From the NCBI GenBank assembly GCA_025963815.1, contig JAOQAA010000179.1, positions 1 to 7,403 of the forward strand: a stretch of 7,403 nt of DNA, in the 5' to 3' direction. Under the pieces are notes generated by a model, which was given only the letters and a program-made list of their open reading frames with translations, had not been told where the DNA came from and did no database searches. The stretch comes from Capsulimonas sp. (lineage in GTDB: Bacteria; Armatimonadota; Armatimonadia; Armatimonadales; Capsulimonadaceae). Positions within the stretch are counted from its first letter, which is position 1. Every line of letters starts with the position of its first letter. Below are positions 1-5,446 of this stretch, piece after piece. A program made the position numbers and the translations under genes.

Positions 1-1957
1 GCGATTTCGACTTCAAGCGGTAATCGCCCTGCCTCTCATTCACAAACAGCGGATCGGCATCGGTGAGGTTATTGCTGATGGTGACGCCGGGCTTGGCCTT
101 CTCGGAAAGATCCAGCCAGGTGGCGCAGCGGACGCTGATGTTATGCCGAATCGTGTTGTATTTGGGCGCGTTAGGGTCATCCTGGAGAATGTTCGCCAGG
201 TGCGGGTAGCGCGTGCTGTAGGGCGGCTTGTCGTATCCCACCGCAGCGAGGTTTGCCTGCATGTTCCAGTCTCCGCCGGGAAGAAGGGATTTTGCGGCCC
301 AGCCTAAACCTCGATCGTCCAAGGAGATCGCAGTGCGGCAGTCTACGAAGATGTTGTTGTCGAGGATGTTGTCACGGCCGCCGCCGACCAACGCGCCGCG
401 TCCGGCGCGGACGCAGACATTGCCGAAGACCGTGGCGCCGGCGGCGGTGTCGTCGAGATAGATCGCCTGAACGTCGTTTACCCCGCCGGCCTGCAATCCT
501 TTGGCGCCGCCGAGGTCATGGAAGTAGTTGAACCGGACGATGTCGCCGCGCATCGTCCAGTCGCGGCCCATATAAAACGCGCCGGAGTCGCCTGTTTCCT
601 GACAGACATGGTGGATCTCGTTGTATTCAATGACGTGATCGTTGCCGCTGAGTAAGATCGCGTTGTGCGGCGCGTCGGAAATCAAACAGTGCGCGATATG
701 GTTGCCGACGCCGCTCACCACCACGCCGGCGCGGTAGGTGCGCGACCAGCGGCTGTAGCGCTCGATACGGCAGTTTTCGACGAAGTTACGGCCAGGCGCG
801 AGCATCTTGCGGTCGCCGCCGCTCAGAATCACGCCGCCGTCGCCGGTCTCGGAAATCCGGCAGCCGCGCACGCCGCTGTCCGTCGTGTCCGATATCTCCG
901 CGCCGTGGTTGCCGCAGTCGCGGATCGTGCAGCCATCGATAACGTTCCGCGCGCCGCCATTGATGGTGACGGCGCGGCCTCGGCAGTCCTCCAGCGTCAA
1001 CCCACGCAGGGTGACATTGGAGACATGGTCCAAAACGATCAAATCATTCGCGATCGAGACGACCGCTCTGCCATTAGGCGCATCGCCCTTCGGTGGCCAG
1101 AAGTAGAGAACCCCGGTCTTGCGATCCAGGTACCATTCTCCGGGCGCGTCCAATTCTTCCAGCAAATTCAGTGCGTACCAGCGCCGGGCGCCGGAGTAGC
1201 CGAAGGCTCCCTTACCGACCGTCGTGATTTCCTTCTTCTGGGTGTCGATCGTCTGGATCTGTTCGTAGCTGTCGGCCCAGTCGAAGGACCAATATCCATG
1301 CACCCAGGCGTCCTCGGCCTTCGTCCAGCGCGCGGGGCGATCATCGGTGTATCCGAAATGCTGCTCTGCGCTCTCAGACTCCTTGCCGCCTGTCATCGCC
1401 CAAGAGCCTTCGTTGGGCCAGCGCGCGAGCGTCATCGGCGCGTCGTTGTAAAACAGCTCCAGCGCCGCATGCGCCAGTGGGCGGCCAAAGCCGCGTGAAA
1501 CGATGGAGCCATAATCGGTGATCCCCTGAGCCTTGAGATCGGACTGCCAGATATGCGCACGCGCGGATGGATCGATACGATCCAGGATCGCATTGTCCGT
1601 GACGCGCGTCCAATTCGCGACGCTCTGTCCGCCGGTTACCCGGACTGTCTTGTCCTTGGCGGCTGCGTATGTAACAGATATCGGTGAGAGATCGTCCTCC
1701 GGACCCAATTTCCACGTGTCGCGCAGAGGATAATCGCCTTCGGCGAGCCAAATCGTAACGCCCTCTTTTGGTAATTTGCTCGCCGTCTTGAGCGTCCGCA
1801 GGCGCGCCCGCGCGCCGTCCAGCGTCGCCAGCGGAGATTTGGATGAGCCTGTGGCGGCGTCGCTTCCTTTGGGCGAAACATAAAGCGAGAGCGGAGCAGC
1901 GTGTGCGGCTGTTGTCAGAGCGGCCAAAGCCAGGATCAACAGGACAGGCAGTTTCAT
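1..1957 (-). CDS. Secreted right-handed beta-helix protein, GH141-like glycoside hydrolase (3' end beyond window)
   Basis: The frame is open from an ATG at 1957 to the left edge: 652 codons with no stop, so the C-terminus is missing. A signal peptide is clear (MKLPVLLILALAALTTAAHA, cleavage after AHA at residue 20). The mature start, LYVSPKGSDAATGSSKSPLA (residues 25-44), is the usual opening of GH141-type and related polysaccharide-active beta-helix proteins. Residues about 300-560 are rich in short Asn/Gly/Ile/Val turns (for example NVTLRGLTLEDC, NVIDGCTIRDCG, NHIAHCLISDAP), as expected of parallel beta-helix coils. Two carboxylate-rich motifs, GDSGAFYMGRDWT (D457, D466) and IYLDD (D502, D503), match conserved blocks of the family and are candidate active-site residues. 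DADPLFVNERQGDYRLKSKS at the edge is the typical last block, so probably only a few dozen residues are lost. An AAAAGG ribosome site lies 6 nt before ATG. Beta-helix and export are confident. The GH141 assignment is recalled, and a lyase or non-catalytic binder remains possible. Confidence 0.85.
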   Translation of the reverse strand, partial: MKLPVLLILALAALTTAAHAAPLSLYVSPKGSDAATGSSKSPLATLDGARARLRTLKTASKLPKEGVTIWLAEGDYPLRDTWKLGPEDDLSPISVTYAAAKDKTVRVTGGQSVANWTRVTDNAILDRIDPSARAHIWQSDLKAQGITDYGSIVSRGFGRPLAHAALELFYNDAPMTLARWPNEGSWAMTGGKESESAEQHFGYTDDRPARWTKAEDAWVHGYWSFDWADSYEQIQTIDTQKKEITTVGKGAFGYSGARRWYALNLLEELDAPGEWYLDRKTGVLYFWPPKGDAPNGRAVVSIANDLIVLDHVSNVTLRGLTLEDCRGRAVTINGGARNVIDGCTIRDCGNHGAEISDTTDSGVRGCRISETGDGGVILSGGDRKMLAPGRNFVENCRIERYSRWSRTYRAGVVVSGVGNHIAHCLISDAPHNAILLSGNDHVIEYNEIHHVCQETGDSGAFYMGRDWTMRGDIVRFNYFHDLGGAKGLQAGGVNDVQAIYLDDTAAGATVFGNVCVRAGRGALVGGGRDNILDNNIFVDCRTAISLDDRGLGWAAKSLLPGGDWNMQANLAAVGYDKPPYSTRYPHLANILQDDPNAPKYNTIRHNISVRCATWLDLSEKAKPGVTISNNLTDADPLFVNERQGDYRLKSKS

Positions 1958-1988
1958 GGTAAGCCTTTTCAAAATGAGGTTTCTCATG

Positions 1989-2002
1989 CGCTATTCGCTA
2001 TT
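1989..2002. repeat. Tandem 7-bp repeat CGCTATT x2
   Basis: Two perfect adjacent copies of CGCTATT lie about 32 bp upstream of the beta-helix gene start. Spacing and position would suit a small regulator-binding direct repeat, but a chance duplication is equally possible. Confidence 0.4.
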
Positions 2003-2221
2003 GAGACGCAGTTTTCCTTAAGACCCATGGCCGATGCAAGATTAGCAAAAAATAATTGAGTTGAGTAAGAGTTTTATGAAATCGGAACAGGAAATCCGCC
2101 TGCGTGAGTATAAATGTAATCGGTGTTCGGTAATGCAGCCATTGCGTGTATCGCCGGACAGTTCTCTCAATCGCTTCGCCGCGGCTTAGTCAGCGTGGTT
2201 ATCCTCAATCACTTAAGGAAT

Positions 2222-2225
2222 GGAG
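2222..2225 (+). promoter_or_regulatory. Ribosome binding site GGAG that decides the GTG start of the cytochrome gene
   Basis: GGAG is followed by a 7-nt spacer and an in-frame GTG at 2233. No in-frame ATG gives a sensible signal sequence, whereas this GTG gives a lipoprotein signal with a lipobox at residue 41. An upstream reading from 2146 would add 29 residues with no export logic. Confidence 0.75.
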
Positions 2226-2232
2226 AAATTCC

Positions 2233-2952
2233 GTGTCACTTATTCAAAAATCGGGAAATCATGAGGCTCGTAGAGGAGCCGGCAAAACACGCAGGACGGC
2301 GACATGGATTGCGCTGACCGTGACGGCCATCGGCGTAATTGCCGTCGCCGGATGCGGGGGCTCCGACGATTCGAGCCCTGGCGATTCCGGACTGCCGTCG
2401 TCAACGGCATCGCTGGCGCAGGTCCAGCACGGACGTGCGCTCGTCACGACGATGGGATGCACCGATTGCCACTCCCACGGCGTCAACAATCCCGGCGCGG
2501 CGAACTGGCTGTCAGGGTATACCGCCGGAGGACAAGATCCGGGAACCTTCGCGATCGGACCGTTTACGACTTACGCCGCGAATTTGACGCCTTCCGCAAC
2601 TGGACTTGGTCCGGTGACCGACCGGCAGGTCTTCAATGCGCTGAAGCATGGTCTGGACCCTGCGGAGTCTCCCAATGCAGTGATCACCGGAGATACGCCT
2701 GGTCAGGGCGGATTCCCCGCCGCTCCCCACTTCCTGGCGCCCCCAATGCCGTGGATCGCGACGCGTCACCTCTCCGACAGTGATATCTGGGACATCGTCG
2801 CCTATCTGAAGCACGGAATTAAGGGCGTCGCCAACACCGTGCCGGCCAGCCAGGGGCCACCGGACTTCTGGGCGAGCAGCTACACGCCGGACAAGGTCGG
2901 TCCGGTCACCCTGCCGTCTTACCCGGCCACCGGCGAGCAGTTCGCTCCTTAG
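2233..2952 (+). CDS. Monohaem cytochrome c lipoprotein
   Basis: A 239-residue exported haem protein, predicted to be lipid-anchored on the outer face of a membrane and to pass electrons. Starting at GTG 2233, it has a basic n-region (RR at 13-14 and 20-21), a hydrophobic stretch (WIALTVTAIGVIAV, about 25-38) and a lipobox VAGC with Cys41 as the lipid-modified residue. A Gly/Ser/Asp-rich linker follows. The single haem site is CTDCH (76-80), with His80 as proximal ligand. Met172 in APPMPW is the probable distal ligand, and the LSDSDIWDIVAYLKHG block (about 180-195) is the C-terminal helix typical of class I-like cytochromes c. The roughly 90-residue gap between haem site and Met is long and contains the NLTP...G.G..T..Q segment common in c-type domains of this group. 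No oxidase, dehydrogenase or maturation gene adjoins it, so its partner is unknown. The product class is confident; the physiological role is open. Confidence 0.88.
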   Translation: MSLIQKSGNHEARRGAGKTRRTATWIALTVTAIGVIAVAGCGGSDDSSPGDSGLPSSTASLAQVQHGRALVTTMGCTDCHSHGVNNPGAANWLSGYTAGGQDPGTFAIGPFTTYAANLTPSATGLGPVTDRQVFNALKHGLDPAESPNAVITGDTPGQGGFPAAPHFLAPPMPWIATRHLSDSDIWDIVAYLKHGIKGVANTVPASQGPPDFWASSYTPDKVGPVTLPSYPATGEQFAP

Positions 2953-2969
2953 TCGCCGTGCTGAGCGTT

Positions 2970-3007
2970 AAGCCGTGCGATCGGAGCTCCGAACGCACGG
3001 CTTTTTT
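2970..3007 (+). terminator. Intrinsic terminator of the cytochrome c gene
   Basis: AAGCCGTGCG (2970-2979) pairs perfectly with CGCACGGCTT (2994-3003). The loop region contains the 12-bp palindrome TCGGAGCTCCGA (2981-2992), extending the stem after one A-A mismatch. A run of six T (3002-3007) follows on the plus strand. It starts 17 nt after the stop codon. The minus strand lacks a matching T-run, so it should not efficiently stop the convergent regulator transcript. Confidence 0.92.
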
Positions 3008-3027
3008 GTTTACGGACGAAGGGAATG

Positions 3028-3045
3028 GCTGGCGATTACGCCAGC
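3028..3045. repeat. Inverted repeat holding the regulator's stop codon in its loop
   Basis: GCTGGCG (3028-3034) and CGCCAGC (3039-3045) are perfect 7-bp arms around a 4-nt loop (3035-3038), and the minus-strand TAA stop of the regulator gene (3038-3036) is in that loop. No T-run follows on the minus strand. It may stabilise the 3' end of the regulator mRNA or act as a weak terminator. Confidence 0.55.
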
Positions 3046-4202
3046 GGTTTACAGGTAGAGCGTTCGATTAGCTGGGTCGGCAGAAGCACCTGCTGGAAGG
3101 GCCGCGCGGCGGGATCGGGGGACGTCAGGCGCTGGAGGAAGATCTCAGCGGCGCGCTGGCCGATGCGCTCGAACGGCTGTCGGATCGTGGTGAGAATGCC
3201 CGGACGAGGAGAGTATCGTTCGCTGTCATCGAATCCAATGACGCTGATCTGATCGGGGACGTGGATGCCGCGCGTTTCCAAGTGTTGGATTAGAAAGCTC
3301 GCCGAAAAGTCGTTCAAAGCAAAGACAGCGGTTGGAAGAGGCGCTTCCTGCAAATAACGGTCAAGCTGATCGTTTAAGTTCGTGCTCCGGTAGTGTGGCA
3401 GAGTCCAGAGGCGCTCCGTGGAAGATAAGCCAGCGTCCAGAAGCGCATCGCGATAGCCGGCCTGGCGCTGAAGCACGGAGGAGACGGGCTCCGAGTCGGT
3501 CAAATGGGCGATACGCGTATGTCCTTGAGCGATCAAGTACTCGACGGCGTCGCGGGCGGCGGTGTAATTGTCGATTCCTACAAAGTCGCAGGGGGACTCG
3601 GCGTCGCATCGGTCGACGAACACGACCGGATGTCCCAGCTTCTGAATACGGCGCCATCGGGCGAGCGTTTCCGGGGCAAGCGTTGGCCAGACAATCGCGC
3701 CGGCGATGTTTTCATTTTCCACCGCGGCGCAGGCTTCCTGCTCCAGCTGCTCCGGCAGCGTGGTCGCCAGGTTGATGTCCAGCACGAGAAGCCGGCACGG
3801 GGTTTCCTGCGACCGCAGGACGCGGCTGATTCCGCGCATGATCTCCCGGGAGGCATAGTCGCCGTCGTGCTGCGGCAGGACGATGGCGATGGTGTAGGGA
3901 TGAGTCGTGGGAGCGCTTCGAGCGTTCGTTCGGTCTCCGGCGGGCTGAGAAACGCGGGGACGGCAGCCTGCGAGGCGGGTGATGCGACCGCTTTCCGACA
4001 GGATCGTCAGGGCGTCGCGCACAGCCGCACGGTTGATCCCAAGCTCCTGAACCAGATCGCGCTCCGTCGGCAGCCAATCGCCGGCTCGGTACACGCCGCC
4101 GGCGATCCGCTCCTCCAGAATGGCGAGCACCTGGCGTGCGGTCGGAGAAGGGCCGCGGTGGTTTTTGGAATGTCGCGAAGTTGGGGGACGTTCTGCAAGC
4201 AT
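3036..4202 (-). CDS. GntR-type winged-helix / LacI-type sugar-sensing transcriptional regulator
   Basis: A 388-residue cytoplasmic DNA-binding regulator. Residues about 18-84 form a GntR-family winged helix: the ILEERIAGGVYRAGDWLPTE helix/turn, then RDLVQELGINRAAVRDALTI (recognition helix) and a wing ending RLAGCRPRV. After a short linker, residues about 103-388 form a LacI/periplasmic-binding-protein-like sensor (YTIAIVLP, GISRVLRS, VGIDNYTAARDAVEYLIAQG, VFALNDFSAS, ISVIGFDDSERYSPRPGILT), which in this family (AraR-like architecture) binds a sugar that releases DNA. A TTG at 4232 would add ten residues, but it sits upstream of the transcription start implied by the TATAAT at 4235-4240, so ATG 4202 is preferred despite only a weak GGA before it. 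It lies downstream of the pseudopilin and fucosidase genes on the same strand and converges with the cytochrome gene. An inverted repeat over its own -10 suggests autorepression. The sugar ligand cannot be read from the sequence; fucose or a related sugar is a guess from context. Confidence 0.92.
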   Translation of the reverse strand: MLAERPPTSRHSKNHRGPSPTARQVLAILEERIAGGVYRAGDWLPTERDLVQELGINRAAVRDALTILSESGRITRLAGCRPRVSQPAGDRTNARSAPTTHPYTIAIVLPQHDGDYASREIMRGISRVLRSQETPCRLLVLDINLATTLPEQLEQEACAAVENENIAGAIVWPTLAPETLARWRRIQKLGHPVVFVDRCDAESPCDFVGIDNYTAARDAVEYLIAQGHTRIAHLTDSEPVSSVLQRQAGYRDALLDAGLSSTERLWTLPHYRSTNLNDQLDRYLQEAPLPTAVFALNDFSASFLIQHLETRGIHVPDQISVIGFDDSERYSPRPGILTTIRQPFERIGQRAAEIFLQRLTSPDPAARPFQQVLLPTQLIERSTCKPLA

Positions 4203-4223
4203 AGTTTGTCCAAAGCGGTGATA

Positions 4224-4244
4224 TTGGTACAAATATTATACCAA
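4224..4244. promoter_or_regulatory. Candidate operator: inverted repeat TTGGTA-N9-TACCAA over the regulator promoter
   Basis: TTGGTA (4224-4229) and TACCAA (4239-4244) are perfect 6-bp arms with a 9-bp AT-rich centre, and the regulator's -10 (4235-4240) is embedded in it. Dimeric GntR/LacI-type proteins bind such dyads, so this is the likely autoregulatory site. One arm is part of a 13-bp stretch repeated in the pseudopilin promoter (5253-5265). Confidence 0.6.
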
Positions 4245-4263
4245 AGTTTCGCCGTCTTTGCCA
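4228..4263 (-). promoter_or_regulatory. Promoter of the regulator gene
   Basis: A perfect TATAAT reads on the minus strand at 4240-4235, implying transcription start near 4228 and a leader of about 26 nt. At 17-bp spacing the -35 (4263-4258) reads TGGCAA, a poor match, so activity may be modest. Confidence 0.65.
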
Positions 4264-4270
4264 GCAAGAT

Positions 4271-4313
4271 CAAACAAACCCGGCCTTCGTCCAAAATTTG
4301 GACGAAGGCCGGG
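4271..4313 (-). terminator. Intrinsic terminator of the pseudopilin gene (35-bp perfect palindrome)
   Basis: 4279-4313 is a perfect palindrome with 17-bp arms (CCCGGCCTTCGTCCAAA and its complement) around one central base, starting about 20 nt after the minus-strand stop. On the minus strand it is followed by TTTGTTTG (4278-4271). This is a GC-rich stem plus U-rich tail, separating the pseudopilin transcript from the regulator's own promoter. Confidence 0.9.
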
Positions 4314-4332
4314 AGTCTCATGGGACTACGTC

Positions 4333-5106
4333 CTATCGGTTGCAGGAGTCGCCGTAGCTGTTCGTACCGCTGCCGCCGCCGCCTCCGCACTCCGGGTCGA
4401 GCCAGGGCGTGTTGCCGTAATACCATGCCGACGGGCGCATCCATTTCGCATGACCATCGAAGAAGGCGACGACGCTGCCGTCGGTATGGCGGACGGAGGG
4501 GGCTCCCCAGTCATCGCTGGTTCCCGTGACGAGCGAGGGACCAGGCGTGAAGCTGCCATCCTTGACCGGGTCCTCAAGGATCCAGGCGAATTTCTTGACG
4601 GGGGAAGACACTGTGACATAGGGGGCGGTAGCGGTTGCTTGGACGGCGCCGTCGGTCATGAAGACCGTTGAAGCGGGGGATTGCAACTGAGCCAGAGAAA
4701 TATGCGGGTCATTGTTGCCGAGCCCAATGCGTACGGTAGCGATATAGCTGCAGCGCTTGACCGGATACTGCGTATCGTCGATCCATCCCGGGGCGCCGGC
4801 ATTGTTGTTGGAATCATCTGGACATGTGTAGACGCCGGTGCTTTTGATGTAGGGATAGATCGCCTGATACCAGCCGATGTTGGTTCCGGCGCCGGTATCC
4901 GTATAGAGTACTGGGAACTGTTCGTCCACATCCTGGCTGTATTGCAGGACGCCGAGCAGGATCTGCTTCTGATTGCTGAGACAGGAGGTCTGGCGAGCCT
5001 TCTCGCGGGCTTTGGCAAAGACAGGAAACAAGATCGCAGCAAGAATTGCGATTATTGCTATAACAACTAACAGCTCAATCAAAGTGAAACCAGATCGCTT
5101 GTTCAT
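4333..5106 (-). CDS. Type IV pilin-like pseudopilin, DUF1559 / H-x9-DG family
   Basis: A 257-residue prepilin-like protein processed at the inner membrane and possibly part of a type II secretion-like or surface pseudopilus. The N-terminus [19 protein letters not shown] has a class III prepilin peptidase site (cleavage Gly6/Phe7, Glu at +5, then a hydrophobic helix), followed by the [23 protein letters not shown] segment characteristic of Armatimonadota/Planctomycetota members. The C-terminal region has [12 protein letters not shown], an exact H-x9-DG motif (His about 207). It ends in a Gly-rich tail ([16 protein letters not shown]) with two cysteines. Start choice: AAGGAG lies 6 nt before ATG 5106 and the prepilin signal begins there. 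The frame is open upstream to 5352, but that extension has no export sense and overlaps the promoters. Tandem promoters and a structured leader precede it; a terminator follows. The family is certain, but the role of these abundant pseudopilins is largely unknown. Location between a fucosidase and a sugar regulator hints at a link to polysaccharide use. Confidence 0.95.
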   Translation of the reverse strand: MNKRSGFTLIELLVVIAIIAILAAILFPVFAKAREKARQTSCLSNQKQILLGVLQYSQDVDEQFPVLYTDTGAGTNIGWYQAIYPYIKSTGVYTCPDDSNNNAGAPGWIDDTQYPVKRCSYIATVRIGLGNNDPHISLAQLQSPASTVFMTDGAVQATATAPYVTVSSPVKKFAWILEDPVKDGSFTPGPSLVTGTSDDWGAPSVRHTDGSVVAFFDGHAKWMRPSAWYYGNTPWLDPECGGGGGSGTNSYGDSCNR

Positions 5107-5247
5107 AAAAGACTCCTTGATGATAAATACACGGGCATTGACTCGCCGTGACCGCATGTGCAGTCGTTCATCTGTCTCACGGCGTTGTCGGTGTGCGAGA
5201 CGTCTCTGGCTCTCTATACAGATATGACCATGTTGACCAAAACCTGT
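5107..5247 (-). promoter_or_regulatory. Structured 5' leader of the pseudopilin mRNA
   Basis: Transcription from the proximal promoter would give about 140 nt of untranslated leader. It contains a long-range stem, CGCCGTGA (5144-5151) with TCACGGCG (5177-5184), around a 25-nt loop, and a 10-bp palindrome GAGACGTCTC (5197-5206). It matches no riboswitch class I recognise. The stem is 38 nt or more upstream of the start codon and leaves the AAGGAG site exposed. Confidence 0.45.
5225..5239. repeat. Direct repeat TGACCA-N3-TGACCA downstream of the proximal promoter
   Basis: Two TGACCA copies (5225-5230 and 5234-5239) lie with a 9-bp period just downstream of the expected start of the proximal promoter. 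The same core with flanks (TATGACCA, TGACCAAAA) recurs in the large inverted repeat at 5397-5429, which suggests binding sites for one protein. This is inference. Confidence 0.4.
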
Positions 5248-5253
5248 AATTTT

Positions 5254-5282
5254 ATTATACCAAAGGTGTACGTTGATGTCAA
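5254..5282 (-). promoter_or_regulatory. Proximal sigma-70-type promoter of the pseudopilin gene (P2)
   Basis: On the minus strand TTGACA (5282-5277), a 17-bp spacer and TATAAT (5259-5254) form a fully consensus promoter, with start expected near 5247. The last spacer bases plus the -10 (CTTTGGTATAATA) are identical to the regulator promoter, implying a shared control element. Confidence 0.82.
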
Positions 5283-5323
5283 TGGTAAAATTTTGTCCAA
5301 TATGCTCTGAGGGAGCTGCTCTG

Positions 5324-5352
5324 ATTATAGGTCCTATAACACACTTCGTCAA
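5324..5352 (-). promoter_or_regulatory. Distal sigma-70-type promoter (P1) with a palindrome over its -10
   Basis: TTGACG (5352-5347), a 17-bp spacer and TATAAT (5329-5324) on the minus strand give a near-consensus promoter about 70 bp upstream of P2. A 15-nt palindrome with 7-bp arms, TTATAGG/CCTATAA (5325-5339), overlaps the -10 and could be an operator. It would add a second start for the pseudopilin gene. Confidence 0.65.
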
Positions 5353-5396
5353 TCTGGAGAATGTGATATTTCCTTATGGTTATGTGACAATTCATG

Positions 5397-5429
5397 ATTT
5401 TATGACCAAAAATTGTTTGGTCATAAAAT
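5397..5429. repeat. 33-bp inverted repeat with perfect 14-bp arms (operator or weak terminator)
   Basis: ATTTTATGACCAAA (5397-5410) and its exact complement (5416-5429) flank a 5-nt centre. It starts 17 nt after the fucosidase stop codon, so it could form a 3' hairpin. However, the stem is AT-rich and no T-run follows on the minus strand, making a strong terminator unlikely. The half-site resembles the TTTGGT/TGACCA words near the pseudopilin promoter, so a regulator dyad is the other reading. Confidence 0.6.
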
Positions 5430-5446
5430 TAGTCGCTGTTTTTTGT

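Larger units (their letters stand above)
1958..2232. other. Divergent intergenic region between beta-helix gene and cytochrome c gene
   Basis: About 275 bp separate the two divergent starts. It must hold promoters for both, but I see no convincing -35/-10 pair in either direction. The best plus-strand -10 candidate is TATAAA at 2109-2114, without a recognisable -35. On the minus strand TAATCT near 2042 is a weak candidate. The central part (about 2030-2080) is AT-rich. A short tandem duplication is present at 1989-2002. No credible small gene was found. Confidence 0.6.
5107..5446. other. AT-rich control region between fucosidase and pseudopilin genes
   Basis: These 340 bp contain no credible gene. 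They hold the two tandem minus-strand promoters, the leader hairpins, the TGACCA direct repeat and the 33-bp inverted repeat described separately. The part from about 5225 to 5446 is visibly more AT-rich than the neighbouring coding DNA, as expected for a dense regulatory region. Confidence 0.7.

Noticed and set aside
665..1498. 277-codon open frame on the plus strand
   Set aside because: It lies wholly antisense to the beta-helix gene, which has a signal peptide and family motifs. Its translation is low-complexity Ala/Arg/Val-rich and has no recognisable domain or ribosome site, as expected of a GC-rich shadow frame.
4203..4232. TTG start of the regulator at 4232
   Set aside because: The perfect TATAAT at 4240-4235 places transcription start near 4228, downstream of that TTG.
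3504..4529. 341-codon open frame on the plus strand
   Set aside because: It is antisense to both the regulator and the pseudopilin and runs through the terminator palindrome and regulator promoter. It has no domain signal.
5107..5247. Known riboswitch in the pseudopilin leader
   Set aside because: Hairpins are present, but I recognise no conserved aptamer core of any known class.
5107..5352. N-terminal extension of the pseudopilin frame to a start at 5352
   Set aside because: The prepilin signal [11 protein letters not shown] must be at the N-terminus, AAGGAG precedes ATG 5106, and the extension spans both promoters and the leader.
5397..5429. Inverted repeat as a transposon end or phage attachment site
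   Set aside because: There is no transposase, integrase, target duplication or second copy in the window; the regulatory or mRNA-end reading is simpler.
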